Below the pieces are notes generated by a model that was not told the origin of the DNA, searched no databases, and saw only the letters and a list, made by a program, of their open reading frames with translations. A stretch of 64,000 nt of DNA from Cupriavidus sp. YR651 (GTDB lineage Bacteria > Pseudomonadota > Gammaproteobacteria > Burkholderiales > Burkholderiaceae), in NCBI RefSeq assembly GCF_900101625.1, contig NZ_FMYZ01000011.1:62001-126000 (forward strand), read 5' to 3'. The translations under genes and the position numbers were made by a program. This document shows positions 52,546 to 60,522 of this stretch, one piece after another (positions within the stretch are counted from its first letter, which is position 1; each line of letters starts with the position of its first letter).

Positions 52546-52854
52546 GTGGAATCCTTTGCCAACAACCTCATCAAGCGTCCTCTCAAGCTGTTCATGCTTT
52601 GCATGGTGCTTTACCTGGCAACGCAGTCGTTCGTGGTCGGTCTGTTCGTGGCCGTAGTCGGGCTGTCGTTCCTGTATCAAAAGGCGGTCGCTTGGAGTCA
52701 AGTCGTACCAGCTGCGCCGAAGGTGTCGACGCCGGACTACCAGTCCAGCTCGAAGCCCGAAGTGCAACAGATGTTCGTCCAACCTGAGCTGCAGTACGAA
52801 CGCTCGGCTGTTGTGACGCCAATTCGTCGAACAGGAACCCACAATCGTTCCTGA
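52546..52854 (+). CDS. Small unknown membrane protein
   Basis: 102 residues from a GTG with GGAGAG ahead. One or two hydrophobic segments (LKLFMLCMVLYLATQSFVVGLFVAVVGLSFLY) and a polar C-terminus. It is the first gene after element B and may belong to the same regulon. No family recognised. Confidence 0.55.
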   Translation: MESFANNLIKRPLKLFMLCMVLYLATQSFVVGLFVAVVGLSFLYQKAVAWSQVVPAAPKVSTPDYQSSSKPEVQQMFVQPELQYERSAVVTPIRRTGTHNRS

Positions 52855-52860
52855 TCCAGC

Positions 52861-52922
52861 GCCGCCCACTTTCGGGCGGCTCTTCCACCTGTCGCGGGTA
52901 TCCGATACCCGCCGACAGGTGG
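52861..52922 (+). promoter_or_regulatory. Terminator-like hairpin then a large palindrome in the leader of the next gene
   Basis: GCCGCCC-N6-GGGCGGC (52861-52880) is followed by a second, larger hairpin (about 52885-52922) with outer arms CCACCTGTCG/CGACAGGTGG and inner arms GGGTATC/GATACCC. Two stacked hairpins ahead of a start suggest attenuation or an RNA control element. Confidence 0.5.
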
Positions 52923-52949
52923 GTTCCGGGTATCCGTTCTGGAGACCCT

Positions 52950-53384
52950 ATGGATACCTCCCAACCATCAGGATGGCAGTTGGACTTCTTTAGTGAAGCT
53001 GCTGCTATTGTTGTGGTCCCTCCTAAGGCAGAGCCGTTGCCAAATCCGTCGCTTTGGAGTGAGACGGTGCGGGACAAAATGGTTGATGCCTTGATCAGCC
53101 TGGCATGTGATAGCCGCCGAGGCGACAACATGCCTGAGTCGCTCATTGACTGCGCGGACCTGCTACGGGGACGGCTTCGAAACCAGCGCGGCCTCGATCT
53201 AGAGGAATACACGATGACGCTCGGCTGGATCTTCGGATACTGGCAGGGCGCGTTGCCATACACCTACGTCTGCGCAGTCAGCGGGGTAGATCCCGAGACC
53301 CTTCAAGACGTCATCCTCAATAATGCCCGCCTGAAGGCCGACCTCAATGAGGTGCGCCGGATGTGCTGCGGCTCACTCCTTTAA
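52950..53384 (+). CDS. Unknown plasmid protein
   Basis: 144 residues, soluble, with no signal or membrane segment. The middle reads MVDALISLACDSRRGDN and RNQRGLDLEEYTMTLGWIFGYW. No family recognised. It lies behind a double-hairpin leader and ahead of the SSB cluster. Confidence 0.6.
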   Translation: MDTSQPSGWQLDFFSEAAAIVVVPPKAEPLPNPSLWSETVRDKMVDALISLACDSRRGDNMPESLIDCADLLRGRLRNQRGLDLEEYTMTLGWIFGYWQGALPYTYVCAVSGVDPETLQDVILNNARLKADLNEVRRMCCGSLL

Positions 53385-53387
53385 ATC

Positions 53388-54161
53388 ATGGACTGGATAC
53401 AGATCCTGAAGCGTGTCGCGCACACGCTGAGCAGGCCAGCGCCTACCGATCCGGCGGGAACGATCAAAGTCGGGCAGGGTGGAGAGAACGAACGTCGGTT
53501 TAGCATCGGCGGCATCCCGCATCTTCTTCATCAAGCTGGCAACGAGGTTGCTCACTTCGTAGCGGTATTCGACCGTCGTATCGAGCGCTGTGCCCACGGC
53601 GACAAGCTCCTGCCAGAAGTTGTGCCGCGGTGGCACCTGGTAGAGAGGCACGAAGGCGCTTCGCTAGAGGACGTGGCCGAAGAGGTAATAAGGGCGCTAC
53701 GCACTGCATCGGAAGGTGCGGGACGCGACCCTTCTCCCATTGCCGCTCAAAGATCGCACGCCGCCCCGTCACCACGTGGCCGAGAACGCGAAGTTGACGC
53801 TGACGCGGAAGGCCGTCCGGCTCACGGAAAGGCCACCCACTCCTCTTACGAGGTAGGGACGTTGCTGGCCTGGGGAGAAATGGAATTTCCCAATCGCAAG
53901 GCCGGCGGCAAGCCCACCTACACGTCATTCGCCGTCAAGCTTGAAACGAGCACAGGCGAGAGGACGTTGCAAGGCGAAGGACTGAAAGACGTCCTGGCCA
54001 GCACAGGGTGCAAGATCGGTGACCGCGTTGCCGTCAAGCGACTGCACAAGGAAAAGGTGCCCGCCTTCGACAAGAAGACTGGCCGCCCGCTTATGGACCG
54101 CGATACCGGACTGCAGAAGCTCTGGGATCGGTGGGTCTGGCAAATCAACCTCGTTCATTGA
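53388..54161 (+). CDS. Unknown protein with a C-terminal OB-like domain next to ssb
   Basis: 257 residues. Residues ~150-257 are convincing (SYEVGTLLAWGEMEFPNR, SFAVKLETSTGERTLQGEGLKDVLAS, KIGDRVAVKRLHKEKV), with strand-rich features as in domains found in plasmid DNA-processing proteins. The first ~110 residues and the Pro/Ser/Arg linker are less certain: a minus-strand frame also looks protein-like here. It lies 12 bp upstream of ssb, so a DNA-metabolism role is likely. Confidence 0.6.
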   Translation: MDWIQILKRVAHTLSRPAPTDPAGTIKVGQGGENERRFSIGGIPHLLHQAGNEVAHFVAVFDRRIERCAHGDKLLPEVVPRWHLVERHEGASLEDVAEEVIRALRTASEGAGRDPSPIAAQRSHAAPSPRGREREVDADAEGRPAHGKATHSSYEVGTLLAWGEMEFPNRKAGGKPTYTSFAVKLETSTGERTLQGEGLKDVLASTGCKIGDRVAVKRLHKEKVPAFDKKTGRPLMDRDTGLQKLWDRWVWQINLVH

Positions 54162-54173
54162 AAAGGAATCACC

Positions 54174-54698
54174 ATGGCATCTGTCAACAAGGTCATTCTC
54201 GTGGGCAACCTCGGAGCAGACCCGGAAACGCGTTACCTCCCGAGCGGTGACGCCGTCACCAACATCCGCCTCGCAACCACCGATCGCTATAAGGACAAGC
54301 AGTCCGGCGAATTCAAGGAAGCGACCGAATGGCACCGCATCGCCTTCTTCGGCAAGCTTGCCGAGATCGCAGGTCAGTACCTGAAGAAGGGATCGTCCGT
54401 CTACATCGAGGGCCGCATCCGTACGCGCAAATGGCAGGATCAGTCCGGCCAAGAGAAGTACAGCACTGAGATCGTTGCCGATCAGATGCAGATGCTGGGC
54501 GGCGGACGCGGTGGCGCGTCGGGCGAGAGCGATGGCGGTGGCTACAGTCGACAGTCGCAAGACACCGGCGAGGAAGGTGGGTACGGTGCAGGAAACGGTG
54601 GTGGCGCCCAGCGCGGCCAGAGCCGTCGTCAGCAGCAGCCAGGCCCTTCGAATGGTTTCGAGGACATGGACGACGATCCAGACCGCATTCCGTTCTGA
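54174..54698 (+). CDS. ssb: Plasmid single-stranded DNA-binding protein
   Basis: 174 residues. OB-fold start ASVNKVILVGNLGADPETRYL, TEWHRIAFFGKLAEIA, GSSVYIEGRIRTRKW. Gly/Gln-rich linker and acidic tail ending DPDRIPF (SSB-Ct partner-binding tip). Plasmid SSBs in leading regions coat incoming single strands after conjugation. Confidence 0.95.
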   Translation: MASVNKVILVGNLGADPETRYLPSGDAVTNIRLATTDRYKDKQSGEFKEATEWHRIAFFGKLAEIAGQYLKKGSSVYIEGRIRTRKWQDQSGQEKYSTEIVADQMQMLGGGRGGASGESDGGGYSRQSQDTGEEGGYGAGNGGGAQRGQSRRQQQPGPSNGFEDMDDDPDRIPF

Positions 54699-54788
54699 AA
54701 ACACCTGCAGCGCTTGGAATTCTGCTCCACGGATGATGGAGCCCTGAACTAAGCGCGCGGTGTACCAATTCTTCATTTTTCAAAGCAA

Positions 54789-54813
54789 CTGCGATCGGTC
54801 CATCCGATCGCAG
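54789..54813 (+). terminator. Hairpin after ssb
   Basis: CTGCGATCGG-TCCAT-CCGATCGCAG is a perfect 10-bp stem in the 277-bp gap after ssb; only a weak pyrimidine stretch follows. An AAAAGAC/GTCTTTT pair is at 54881-54914. No gene seen in the gap. Confidence 0.5.
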
Positions 54814-54975
54814 TCGTCCTTCCTCTCTACCGTCCAACGGTACCTGCAGTAGCCCTCTTCCGAATATAGCCGCCATGCTGAAAAGACCTTCTGGCAACAG
54901 CCGGGATGTCTTTTGAGCAAACGTTCCTTCGCCTGTCTCAGGCATCGACCAACCTCTCCTAACCGGAGTCATCCC

Positions 54976-56055
54976 ATGAAGAAACTGAGTGATATTGTTA
55001 AAAGCTGGACGTCCGCTCAATGGGACGCTCTGGTGCGCCAATACCTTCCAGCAGACGTCCTCACGGACAGATTCTGGCAAGGCAAGCCTGGTCCTTGCCC
55101 CATCTGCGCCGATGGCGACGACCGATTTACGTATGACAACAAGAACGGCCGCGGTGACTGGGTATGCCGAAAGTGCAATGCCGGCAGTCCCAAGGCTGGT
55201 GATGGCATCGAGCTGGTGTGCCGCTACACAGGCATGTCGTACCTTGAGCTGCAATGCAGGCTAAATGGTGAGCCATTGGAGCCCTTGACGTTGCCAGCGG
55301 CGCGCTCTGCGTCTGTCAAGGCGCGGAAGTCGTCGGATCCCGAGTGGAAGCGGCGACGTATCGCAAAGCAATGGACCGACGCTAAGCCTTTGGTCCCGGG
55401 AGATCGGGCACTACGCTACCTCGCGGCGCGTGTTCCCGGATTGTGTGCCCCTTTGCCTAAGGCATTGCGTCTTGGGCTGCAGGACTACCGTCACGACGAC
55501 GTCGTGGTGGGTCGCTACTGGACCATCGTTGCACAGTTCACGCTGCCGGATGGCCGCATGGCCACTGTGCATCGGACCTCGTTGGACACGTCCAGACCTG
55601 AAAAGGCCACGGTGATTTCCGCCGACGGGGAGATTCTCCCGGCCAAGCGCAATGACGTTTCTGCCTTACCGCCTGCCGGCGGCGCGGTTCGCTTGATGGC
55701 ACCACGCAACGGCGAACTCGGTATCGCGGAAGGGCTTGAGACGGCCTATGCCGCTTACATGCTGTTCGGCGTTCCGACGTGGTACTGCCTGAATCGTGTC
55801 CTGCTGAGTCAGTTCGTCGTCCCGGAAGGATTGGGGATTCACACGATCCACATCTTTGCCGACTTCGACCAGGTGGATCCGAAGACAGGAAAGTCGCCGG
55901 GCATGGCCGATGCGCTAACGCTGGCCAAGCGCTTGCGGGCGGCGGGACTCAACGTCGTAATCCACCGTCCGTTGGTGCGGGGCACGGACTTTTGCGATCA
56001 GTGGCGCACGGGCTACCAGCTGCGCGCCATGTCTGAAGCTGGCGTAACGGCCTGA
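54976..56055 (+). CDS. Plasmid DNA primase (zinc ribbon plus Toprim)
   Basis: 359 residues from the ATG at 54976 (GGAG ahead). Residues ~30-70 form a primase zinc ribbon (PCPICADGDDRFTY ... GDWVCRKCNAG). The Toprim part has GELGIAEGLETAYAAYMLFG and HTIHIFADFDQVD (metal Asp pair). It probably primes the complementary strand after transfer. It is a short primase without a helicase domain. Confidence 0.85.
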   Translation: MKKLSDIVKSWTSAQWDALVRQYLPADVLTDRFWQGKPGPCPICADGDDRFTYDNKNGRGDWVCRKCNAGSPKAGDGIELVCRYTGMSYLELQCRLNGEPLEPLTLPAARSASVKARKSSDPEWKRRRIAKQWTDAKPLVPGDRALRYLAARVPGLCAPLPKALRLGLQDYRHDDVVVGRYWTIVAQFTLPDGRMATVHRTSLDTSRPEKATVISADGEILPAKRNDVSALPPAGGAVRLMAPRNGELGIAEGLETAYAAYMLFGVPTWYCLNRVLLSQFVVPEGLGIHTIHIFADFDQVDPKTGKSPGMADALTLAKRLRAAGLNVVIHRPLVRGTDFCDQWRTGYQLRAMSEAGVTA

Positions 56056-56071
56056 ACGATACACCGCCTCC

Positions 56072-56119
56072 GGGCGGTGCCATTTTTACTATCTGCCCTG
56101 TGGGTTCCTACCCACAGGG
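56072..56119 (+). promoter_or_regulatory. Terminator plus palindrome leader ahead of the small gene at 56159
   Basis: CACCGCC-TCCG-GGCGGTG followed by CATTTTT ends the primase gene (about 56072-56094). CCCTGTGGGT-TCCT-ACCCACAGGG (56096-56119) comes straight after. The order resembles the double-hairpin leader at 52861-52922. Confidence 0.6.
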
Positions 56120-56158
56120 GCGGAATTCCGTATGGCAGGCACTCTAAGGAGTACTGCA

Positions 56159-56374
56159 ATGCTGCAAAAGGGATTTACCGCAATCGTGAACAAGATGCAC
56201 ATCCAGGCCATGCGAAGCACATCGTCGTACGACGTGATGGCGGGCCAATCTGACGCGCAGTTCTTCGACGTGTTCCGTCGCGGGACTTCTGGTCAGCTGG
56301 TCCTGGTCAAGCGGGAGCGTTCGTTCGACTCCGCCTTCGAGTATTGCGTCAACCTGAATTCGGTTCTTCACTGA
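56159..56374 (+). CDS. Small unknown protein
   Basis: 71 residues from the ATG at 56159, preceded by AAGGAG; an upstream ATG at 56132 lacks a ribosome site. Sequence MLQKGFTAIVNKMHIQAMRS ... RRGTSGQLVLVKRERSFDSAF has no recognised domain. It is closed by a strong terminator. Confidence 0.55.
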   Translation: MLQKGFTAIVNKMHIQAMRSTSSYDVMAGQSDAQFFDVFRRGTSGQLVLVKRERSFDSAFEYCVNLNSVLH

Positions 56375-56390
56375 ACCCACCCCATTAACC

Positions 56391-56419
56391 AAAAGGCCCA
56401 GCATTCGCTGGGCCTTTTT
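56391..56419. terminator. Bidirectional Rho-independent terminator
   Basis: AAAAGGCCCAGC-ATTC-GCTGGGCCTTTTT, 8-bp G/C stem with A- and T-runs on both sides. It separates the plus-strand primase block from the minus-strand ParM block. Confidence 0.9.
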
Positions 56420-56438
56420 GTTTTGTGTCGGGCAAGAA

Positions 56439-56558
56439 TCAACCGCGCTTGCGCACCCCCTTATAGACCTCCAGGGCTGATTGCAGAACGCAAAAACCAA
56501 TCAATGCATAGAACACAAAGCGCTTTACATCTTCAGGGGTAGAGAGGTAATCCAACAT
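56439..56558 (-). CDS. 39-residue membrane peptide
   Basis: ATG at 56558 with GGAGACCT just ahead. Translation starts MLDYLSTPEDVKRF and contains one membrane helix (FVFYALIGFCVLQSAL) and a basic end (VRKRG). It is too short for standard gene callers but has start, ribosome site and stop in good order. Possibly a plasmid stability or exclusion peptide; unknown. Confidence 0.5.
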   Translation of the reverse strand: MLDYLSTPEDVKRFVFYALIGFCVLQSALEVYKGVRKRG

Positions 56559-56627
56559 TTAGGTCTCCTTCGGCTTGATGCATCCAGTTTGCCATATACG
56601 AAATGGAATCAAGTAGCTCGGACTGGC

Positions 56628-57029
56628 TCAAGCAAACTGGTCGGTGGCTGCGTTCAATGCTCCAAGGTCAAGATGCTCAAAATTCGATGGCGGTGATCCG
56701 GTCGAAGCCGGCACCGGGTCCACGACTATGCGCACAGCTGCCGGCGACGGCGCCATCGCCTCAGTAGAGGGAGGAGTAAGCTCCGGCCTGAATGGTGTCG
56801 CACCGGCGGGAACAGTTGCGTTAGCGGCAAGCACCGCTGCGGTCACCGTCGGCGGAGCCGGCAGGAGGGCCGCTTCAGCTCCTCCGTTGCCAAGTGCGTT
56901 AAGGCCGCAGGTTGCAAGTCGCTTCAAGATGAAGGCGCGATCGCGAGCGCTGGAGATACCGCGCAAGTAACGCAGCAATTCCGGCGTGGAATCCTCTGTC
57001 AACGTGAGCTTGATCTCCAGTTTGCTCAT
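56628..57029 (-). CDS. StbB-like partner of the ParM gene
   Basis: 133 residues from the ATG at 57029. N-terminal ~40 residues (EIKLTLTEDSTPELLRYLRGIS) look like a small helical DNA-binding or adaptor part. The rest is Ala/Pro-rich and probably flexible. It starts 11 bp after the ParM stop, the position of ParR/StbB adaptors. Confidence 0.6.
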   Translation of the reverse strand: MSKLEIKLTLTEDSTPELLRYLRGISSARDRAFILKRLATCGLNALGNGGAEAALLPAPPTVTAAVLAANATVPAGATPFRPELTPPSTEAMAPSPAAVRIVVDPVPASTGSPPSNFEHLDLGALNAATDQFA

Positions 57030-57040
57030 GCAGTGTCCCC

Positions 57041-58075
57041 TTATGCTGCTGCCTTCACGGCCTGGCGCGCAGAGCCGATCGTGTAGAACCCGCGGACATT
57101 GGCAAAGCACGGGGCTTCCATCATGTGGATCGTATTCCGCGGGAATGCGGCACGAATCGTTGGCGCGTAGAGGTTGGCGCCTCCGCCGGTGAGGATAATG
57201 GCGCGAATGTCGTCTGTGCGCCCGACCTTTGACTGGATCTCCTTGATGGATTGATTGGTCACAGCCATGGCTTCGGTGAGGTACGGACTTAGGTCCAGGT
57301 CCTCTTGGAAGTAGAGCATGGGCTTTCCCTCGCGCACGGATTTGTCGATGCGCTCGATGGCATCGAAGGGCTCGCCACCCTTAGATGAGGAGATGAGACT
57401 GGCAATCTGCTGGTGGACGCGAGCAGCGCCACCAGGCACACCGCCGCTTCGGGTGTCGTCCACCGTGTAGCCGCGCGCGATGATCCAGTCCATCGTGAAG
57501 TAGCCCACGTCGATTACAAGGTACGCGTTATCCGGGTCGTACCGCTTTCCACTCTGTTGCATGAACGTGAGCAGCGTTCCGAACGGTTGGGGAAGGGGCA
57601 TCACCGACTTGATATCGACCTTTCCCCACCCGAAATCATGCTCGCCTACGAAGCGCTCTCGGAGATAGCCCGCGTACTTCTGCATGTTGTGCACCGGAAG
57701 GCCCAGGACCAGCCGTTCGATCTCGGCTGCCCTGGAGTAGTAAAGAGCGCCCGCGAGCAACGCGGCATAGTTCGGCGTGGTCACAAAGTCCTCAGAGAGC
57801 GTGCGTCCGGTGTTGTATGCACCGCTGATCGAAACCTCAGGGCCGACTTCATACCGCGCGCCGTCGATAACCACGTTGACGACGTTGCGCGAACGGAAGG
57901 GCGTGCCACTCGTAGGTGTCAAGCTCGTTGTGGCGGCTTGAGGCGCGAGAGACGGAAACATGGCGGTCGCGATTTCCGCTCCCACTGCGAATGCTGACTT
58001 TGTGTTGCCATAGCCGACATCGACTGCAAGGGTTGCGGCCTTCACCAGCTTCGATCCGTTCAATTCGTGTTGCAC
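57041..58075 (-). CDS. parM: ParM/StbA-type actin-like partition ATPase
   Basis: 344 residues. Actin-fold phosphate motifs: ATLAVDVGYGNTKSAFAV (phosphate 1), AYLVIDVGYFTMDWIIARG (phosphate 2), and adenosine motif IRAIILTGGGANLYAPTI. It should form filaments that push sister plasmids apart with the downstream adaptor. It is the second segregation system of this element, besides ParABS. Confidence 0.85.
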   Translation of the reverse strand: MQHELNGSKLVKAATLAVDVGYGNTKSAFAVGAEIATAMFPSLAPQAATTSLTPTSGTPFRSRNVVNVVIDGARYEVGPEVSISGAYNTGRTLSEDFVTTPNYAALLAGALYYSRAAEIERLVLGLPVHNMQKYAGYLRERFVGEHDFGWGKVDIKSVMPLPQPFGTLLTFMQQSGKRYDPDNAYLVIDVGYFTMDWIIARGYTVDDTRSGGVPGGAARVHQQIASLISSSKGGEPFDAIERIDKSVREGKPMLYFQEDLDLSPYLTEAMAVTNQSIKEIQSKVGRTDDIRAIILTGGGANLYAPTIRAAFPRNTIHMMEAPCFANVRGFYTIGSARQAVKAAA

Positions 58076-59225
58076 AGCTTGACTCCCAAAGAGGATGGAT
58101 GTTGCCTAATTGCCAAACAACAGCGACCGGCATTGGTGGTGGTCGCCAGAGATGGCAAGTAGAGTTGGGACGCACATTTCGCTTGCTTGGTCGCTGAATC
58201 TGCCACGAAGTGGGACATTGGTCCTGTACCTGGCAGAACGTGACAGCAGCAAAGGCGTGATGCGGTGACTAACTGACAGCATGTCCACTGCAGTGACTCA
58301 ATGTGTCGCCCCATGCCTCTAACTCTACTGGCGTAATGGTGAAGTCAAGTCGGCAAAAGCTCAGCGTTTATCGCGTCTTTCCGTTGTCACTCAGAATGAT
58401 CGTGGTTTATTCTGTGGGCTCTTACCGCGTCCCCGACGCATCGACCTTGCCGCCATTGACGCGGCGCACCTTAGTACCCAGCCTTCAGTATTTTGGCTTT
58501 GCGGTACCAACTGTTCATGCCGGAAATTGAACCGGCTTTTTTTTCAATCAAATCAAGTGGACCGTGTCGGATAGTGAGGACACCGGACACCGCGATACCA
58601 AGCCGATTGGCGGTCTGTTTGTGAAAATAGACCGTAGTGCGGACGATTCCGAAGCCGGACACTGAACAGTGTCACGGGAATCTCCGCCGTAGCCTTACGC
58701 CCTTACAGCCACCTGGCTGGGTGCGGATCACGAAGCCCGACACACTGCGGCAGGGATGATCTGACTTTGGGGCGGGAAGCTGCTTTGCGTGCCGAGATAC
58801 GGCGAACGCAGGCTTCTGAGCAACTATCGATCCGGGGGGCGCCACCGGTACCAGAACGGCGCAACAGGAAATCACCCATCACGGCATTAACCGCGGGCGT
58901 AAGGACGAAATCCTTGCGCGAGTGGATCGGCATCGCGAGATGCACCGGATAGGGTGGCCGCGCAGGCGGCACGCACGGCGAGAGCCTGTGTGTTCGCGTA
59001 AGCGGACGGTCACGACGCATTGCTTCCATGCTCAGGGCCGATCGGTTTGGCATCGCTAAAGGACCGGAAGAGTCGTAGTGGGACCGGCAGGGTGGGCCGG
59101 CAAAGCTGGGGTTGGTATCCCGGTACATCGAATGGGGCAGATCCGAATCGGGGTCGGCGCTGTCCTGTGAGCGGCTGTCTGTGCGACGGCCTTGCTGCGT
59201 GCGCGCGGCGAAACGGAAATGCATC
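58076..59225. other. Gene-poor 1.15-kb region upstream of parM and the recombinase
   Basis: I see no credible gene; short frames on both strands lack start signals and family features. It holds a terminator-like GCCGG-N8-CCGGC with eight Ts (58519-58544) and a GACACTG-AA-CAGTGTC palindrome (58658-58673). A parC-type centromere for ParM could lie near 58080-58300, but no clear repeat array is visible. Confidence 0.5.
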
Positions 59226-60380
59226 ATGATCAAGACCATCAACCTGCGTCCGATCCTCGACCAGTACAACCTTCCCGAAAGATTCAAAACGGAGTTCGCC
59301 ATCCTGGCGACGCAAAATCTCCACCTACCCCATAGCGGCACGCGCGTTAGCGGCCGATCGCTGTCGCAGATGTCGCAGCGCCAAAGAATTCAGGCACTCC
59401 TAGCCATGTTCGTGGAGCTTCGCCGCGTCGGGGGAATGGCTGTGACGTCCCCTTATGCCGTTCGGCAAAAGCACGTTCGCTGGCTTGTTCGTCACTGGGT
59501 GGAAGAGCGCAAGCTGAACGTAGGAACGGTTGAGCTGCGCTTGACGCACTTACGAGCTTTTTTTGCGTGGATGGGGAAGACCAATGTTGTAGGCCGCATC
59601 GAAAACTACATGGAGCGCCCGGCGGACTATTTGCGCAGCTACGTTGCGAAGGAGGACCGATCGTGGGAGGGCAAGGGGATTGATGCCGCTGCAAAGATTG
59701 CGCAAATCGAAGTTACGGATGCGCATGTCGCGCTGCAGCTCAAGCTGGAGGCAGCATTTGGGCTTCGTGCAAAGGAAAGTTGGCGGCTGCGTCCCGCACT
59801 GGATGTCTTACCGTCCGGCATGTTGCACGTACACGATGGCACAAAGGGCGGCCGCCCGCGTCGGGTCCAGATCGAGTTCAGTTGGCAATACGAGCTGCTT
59901 GGTCAGGCAGCGCGGCTGGCCGAGTCCACCAATCCCGGTCGCGGCACGTTGATACCGGCGACCTATACGCAGAACCGGTGGAGACGGAGGTTCTACACAG
60001 TGCTCGAGAAGCATGGCATCACCAAGAATGGCGCAGGAGTCACGGCACACGGCTTGCGGCATCAGTTCCTGCAGGAGATGTATCAGCGCACGTCTGGCCA
60101 GGTTGCGCCGGTGAAGGGCGGCGGCAAGGTCATGGACCCGGACGCCCATCGCGCGGCGATGCAGAAGGTCGTGGAAGCAGCTGGCCACAGCCGTGCGACA
60201 AAGGCAAACGCCTACCTCTCCACGTACTCCACGCAACTATCGATCGGTCGTCCGGAGCCCACGCTGGATGATGTCAAGACCGCAATCGCCGCGGCTGGAG
60301 GCAATAAGGCGATTGCTGCACGAGAGTTGGGGATTTCGCGTACGAAGCTTTACCGGATTCTCGCTCGGGATAAAGGCTGA
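59226..60380 (+). CDS. Tyrosine recombinase with a C-terminal Fis-like HTH
   Basis: 384 residues from the ATG at 59226. SAM-like N-domain (residues ~45-135). Catalytic set complete: Arg181 (GLRAKES), Lys207 (GTKGGRP), His275/Arg278 (HGLRHQF), His321 (AGHSRAT), Tyr330 (NAYLSTY). Residues ~348-384 are a Fis-type helix-turn-helix (AIAAAGGNKAIAARELGISRTKLYRIL), unusual at this end. It could resolve plasmid multimers or drive integration. Located between the ParM block and element C. Confidence 0.8.
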   Translation: MIKTINLRPILDQYNLPERFKTEFAILATQNLHLPHSGTRVSGRSLSQMSQRQRIQALLAMFVELRRVGGMAVTSPYAVRQKHVRWLVRHWVEERKLNVGTVELRLTHLRAFFAWMGKTNVVGRIENYMERPADYLRSYVAKEDRSWEGKGIDAAAKIAQIEVTDAHVALQLKLEAAFGLRAKESWRLRPALDVLPSGMLHVHDGTKGGRPRRVQIEFSWQYELLGQAARLAESTNPGRGTLIPATYTQNRWRRRFYTVLEKHGITKNGAGVTAHGLRHQFLQEMYQRTSGQVAPVKGGGKVMDPDAHRAAMQKVVEAAGHSRATKANAYLSTYSTQLSIGRPEPTLDDVKTAIAAAGGNKAIAARELGISRTKLYRILARDKG

Positions 60381-60431
60381 GAGAAGCTGAAGGGTACCGC
60401 GTAGTGCGAACGCGGTGATTGAATGGGCTGG

Positions 60432-60492
60432 AATAGGGTGAGCATGCTCACCCTATTTACTCGGTAAGGCGCATGTTTTATAGCGCATTTTC
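60432..60492 (+). promoter_or_regulatory. Composite element C: extended palindrome plus 30-bp repeat (copy 7)
   Basis: The palindrome GTGAGCATGCTCAC (60438-60451) extends to AATAGGG-N12-CCCTATT (60432-60457), a perfect 26-bp symmetry. Then GGTAAGGC-N14-GCATTTTC at 60463-60492, 25 bp from palindrome start, weaker than other copies. It lies 31 bp ahead of the unknown gene at 60523. Confidence 0.75.
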
Positions 60493-60522
60493 GGCTTTGG
60501 TTCGGTAGTAAAGGCTCTTTAA

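Noticed and set aside
53373..53928. Minus-strand frames opposite the first half of the gene at 53388
   Set aside because: The 92-codon frame reads fairly protein-like, but it has no recognised motif, and the plus-strand frame continues into a conserved domain and couples to ssb. Kept as an uncertainty rather than a gene.
54313..55254. 313-codon open frame on the minus strand
   Set aside because: Overlaps ssb and the primase, both of which have clear conserved motifs.
58703..59341. 212-codon open frame on the minus strand
   Set aside because: No ribosome site, no domain, and it overlaps the start of the tyrosine recombinase.
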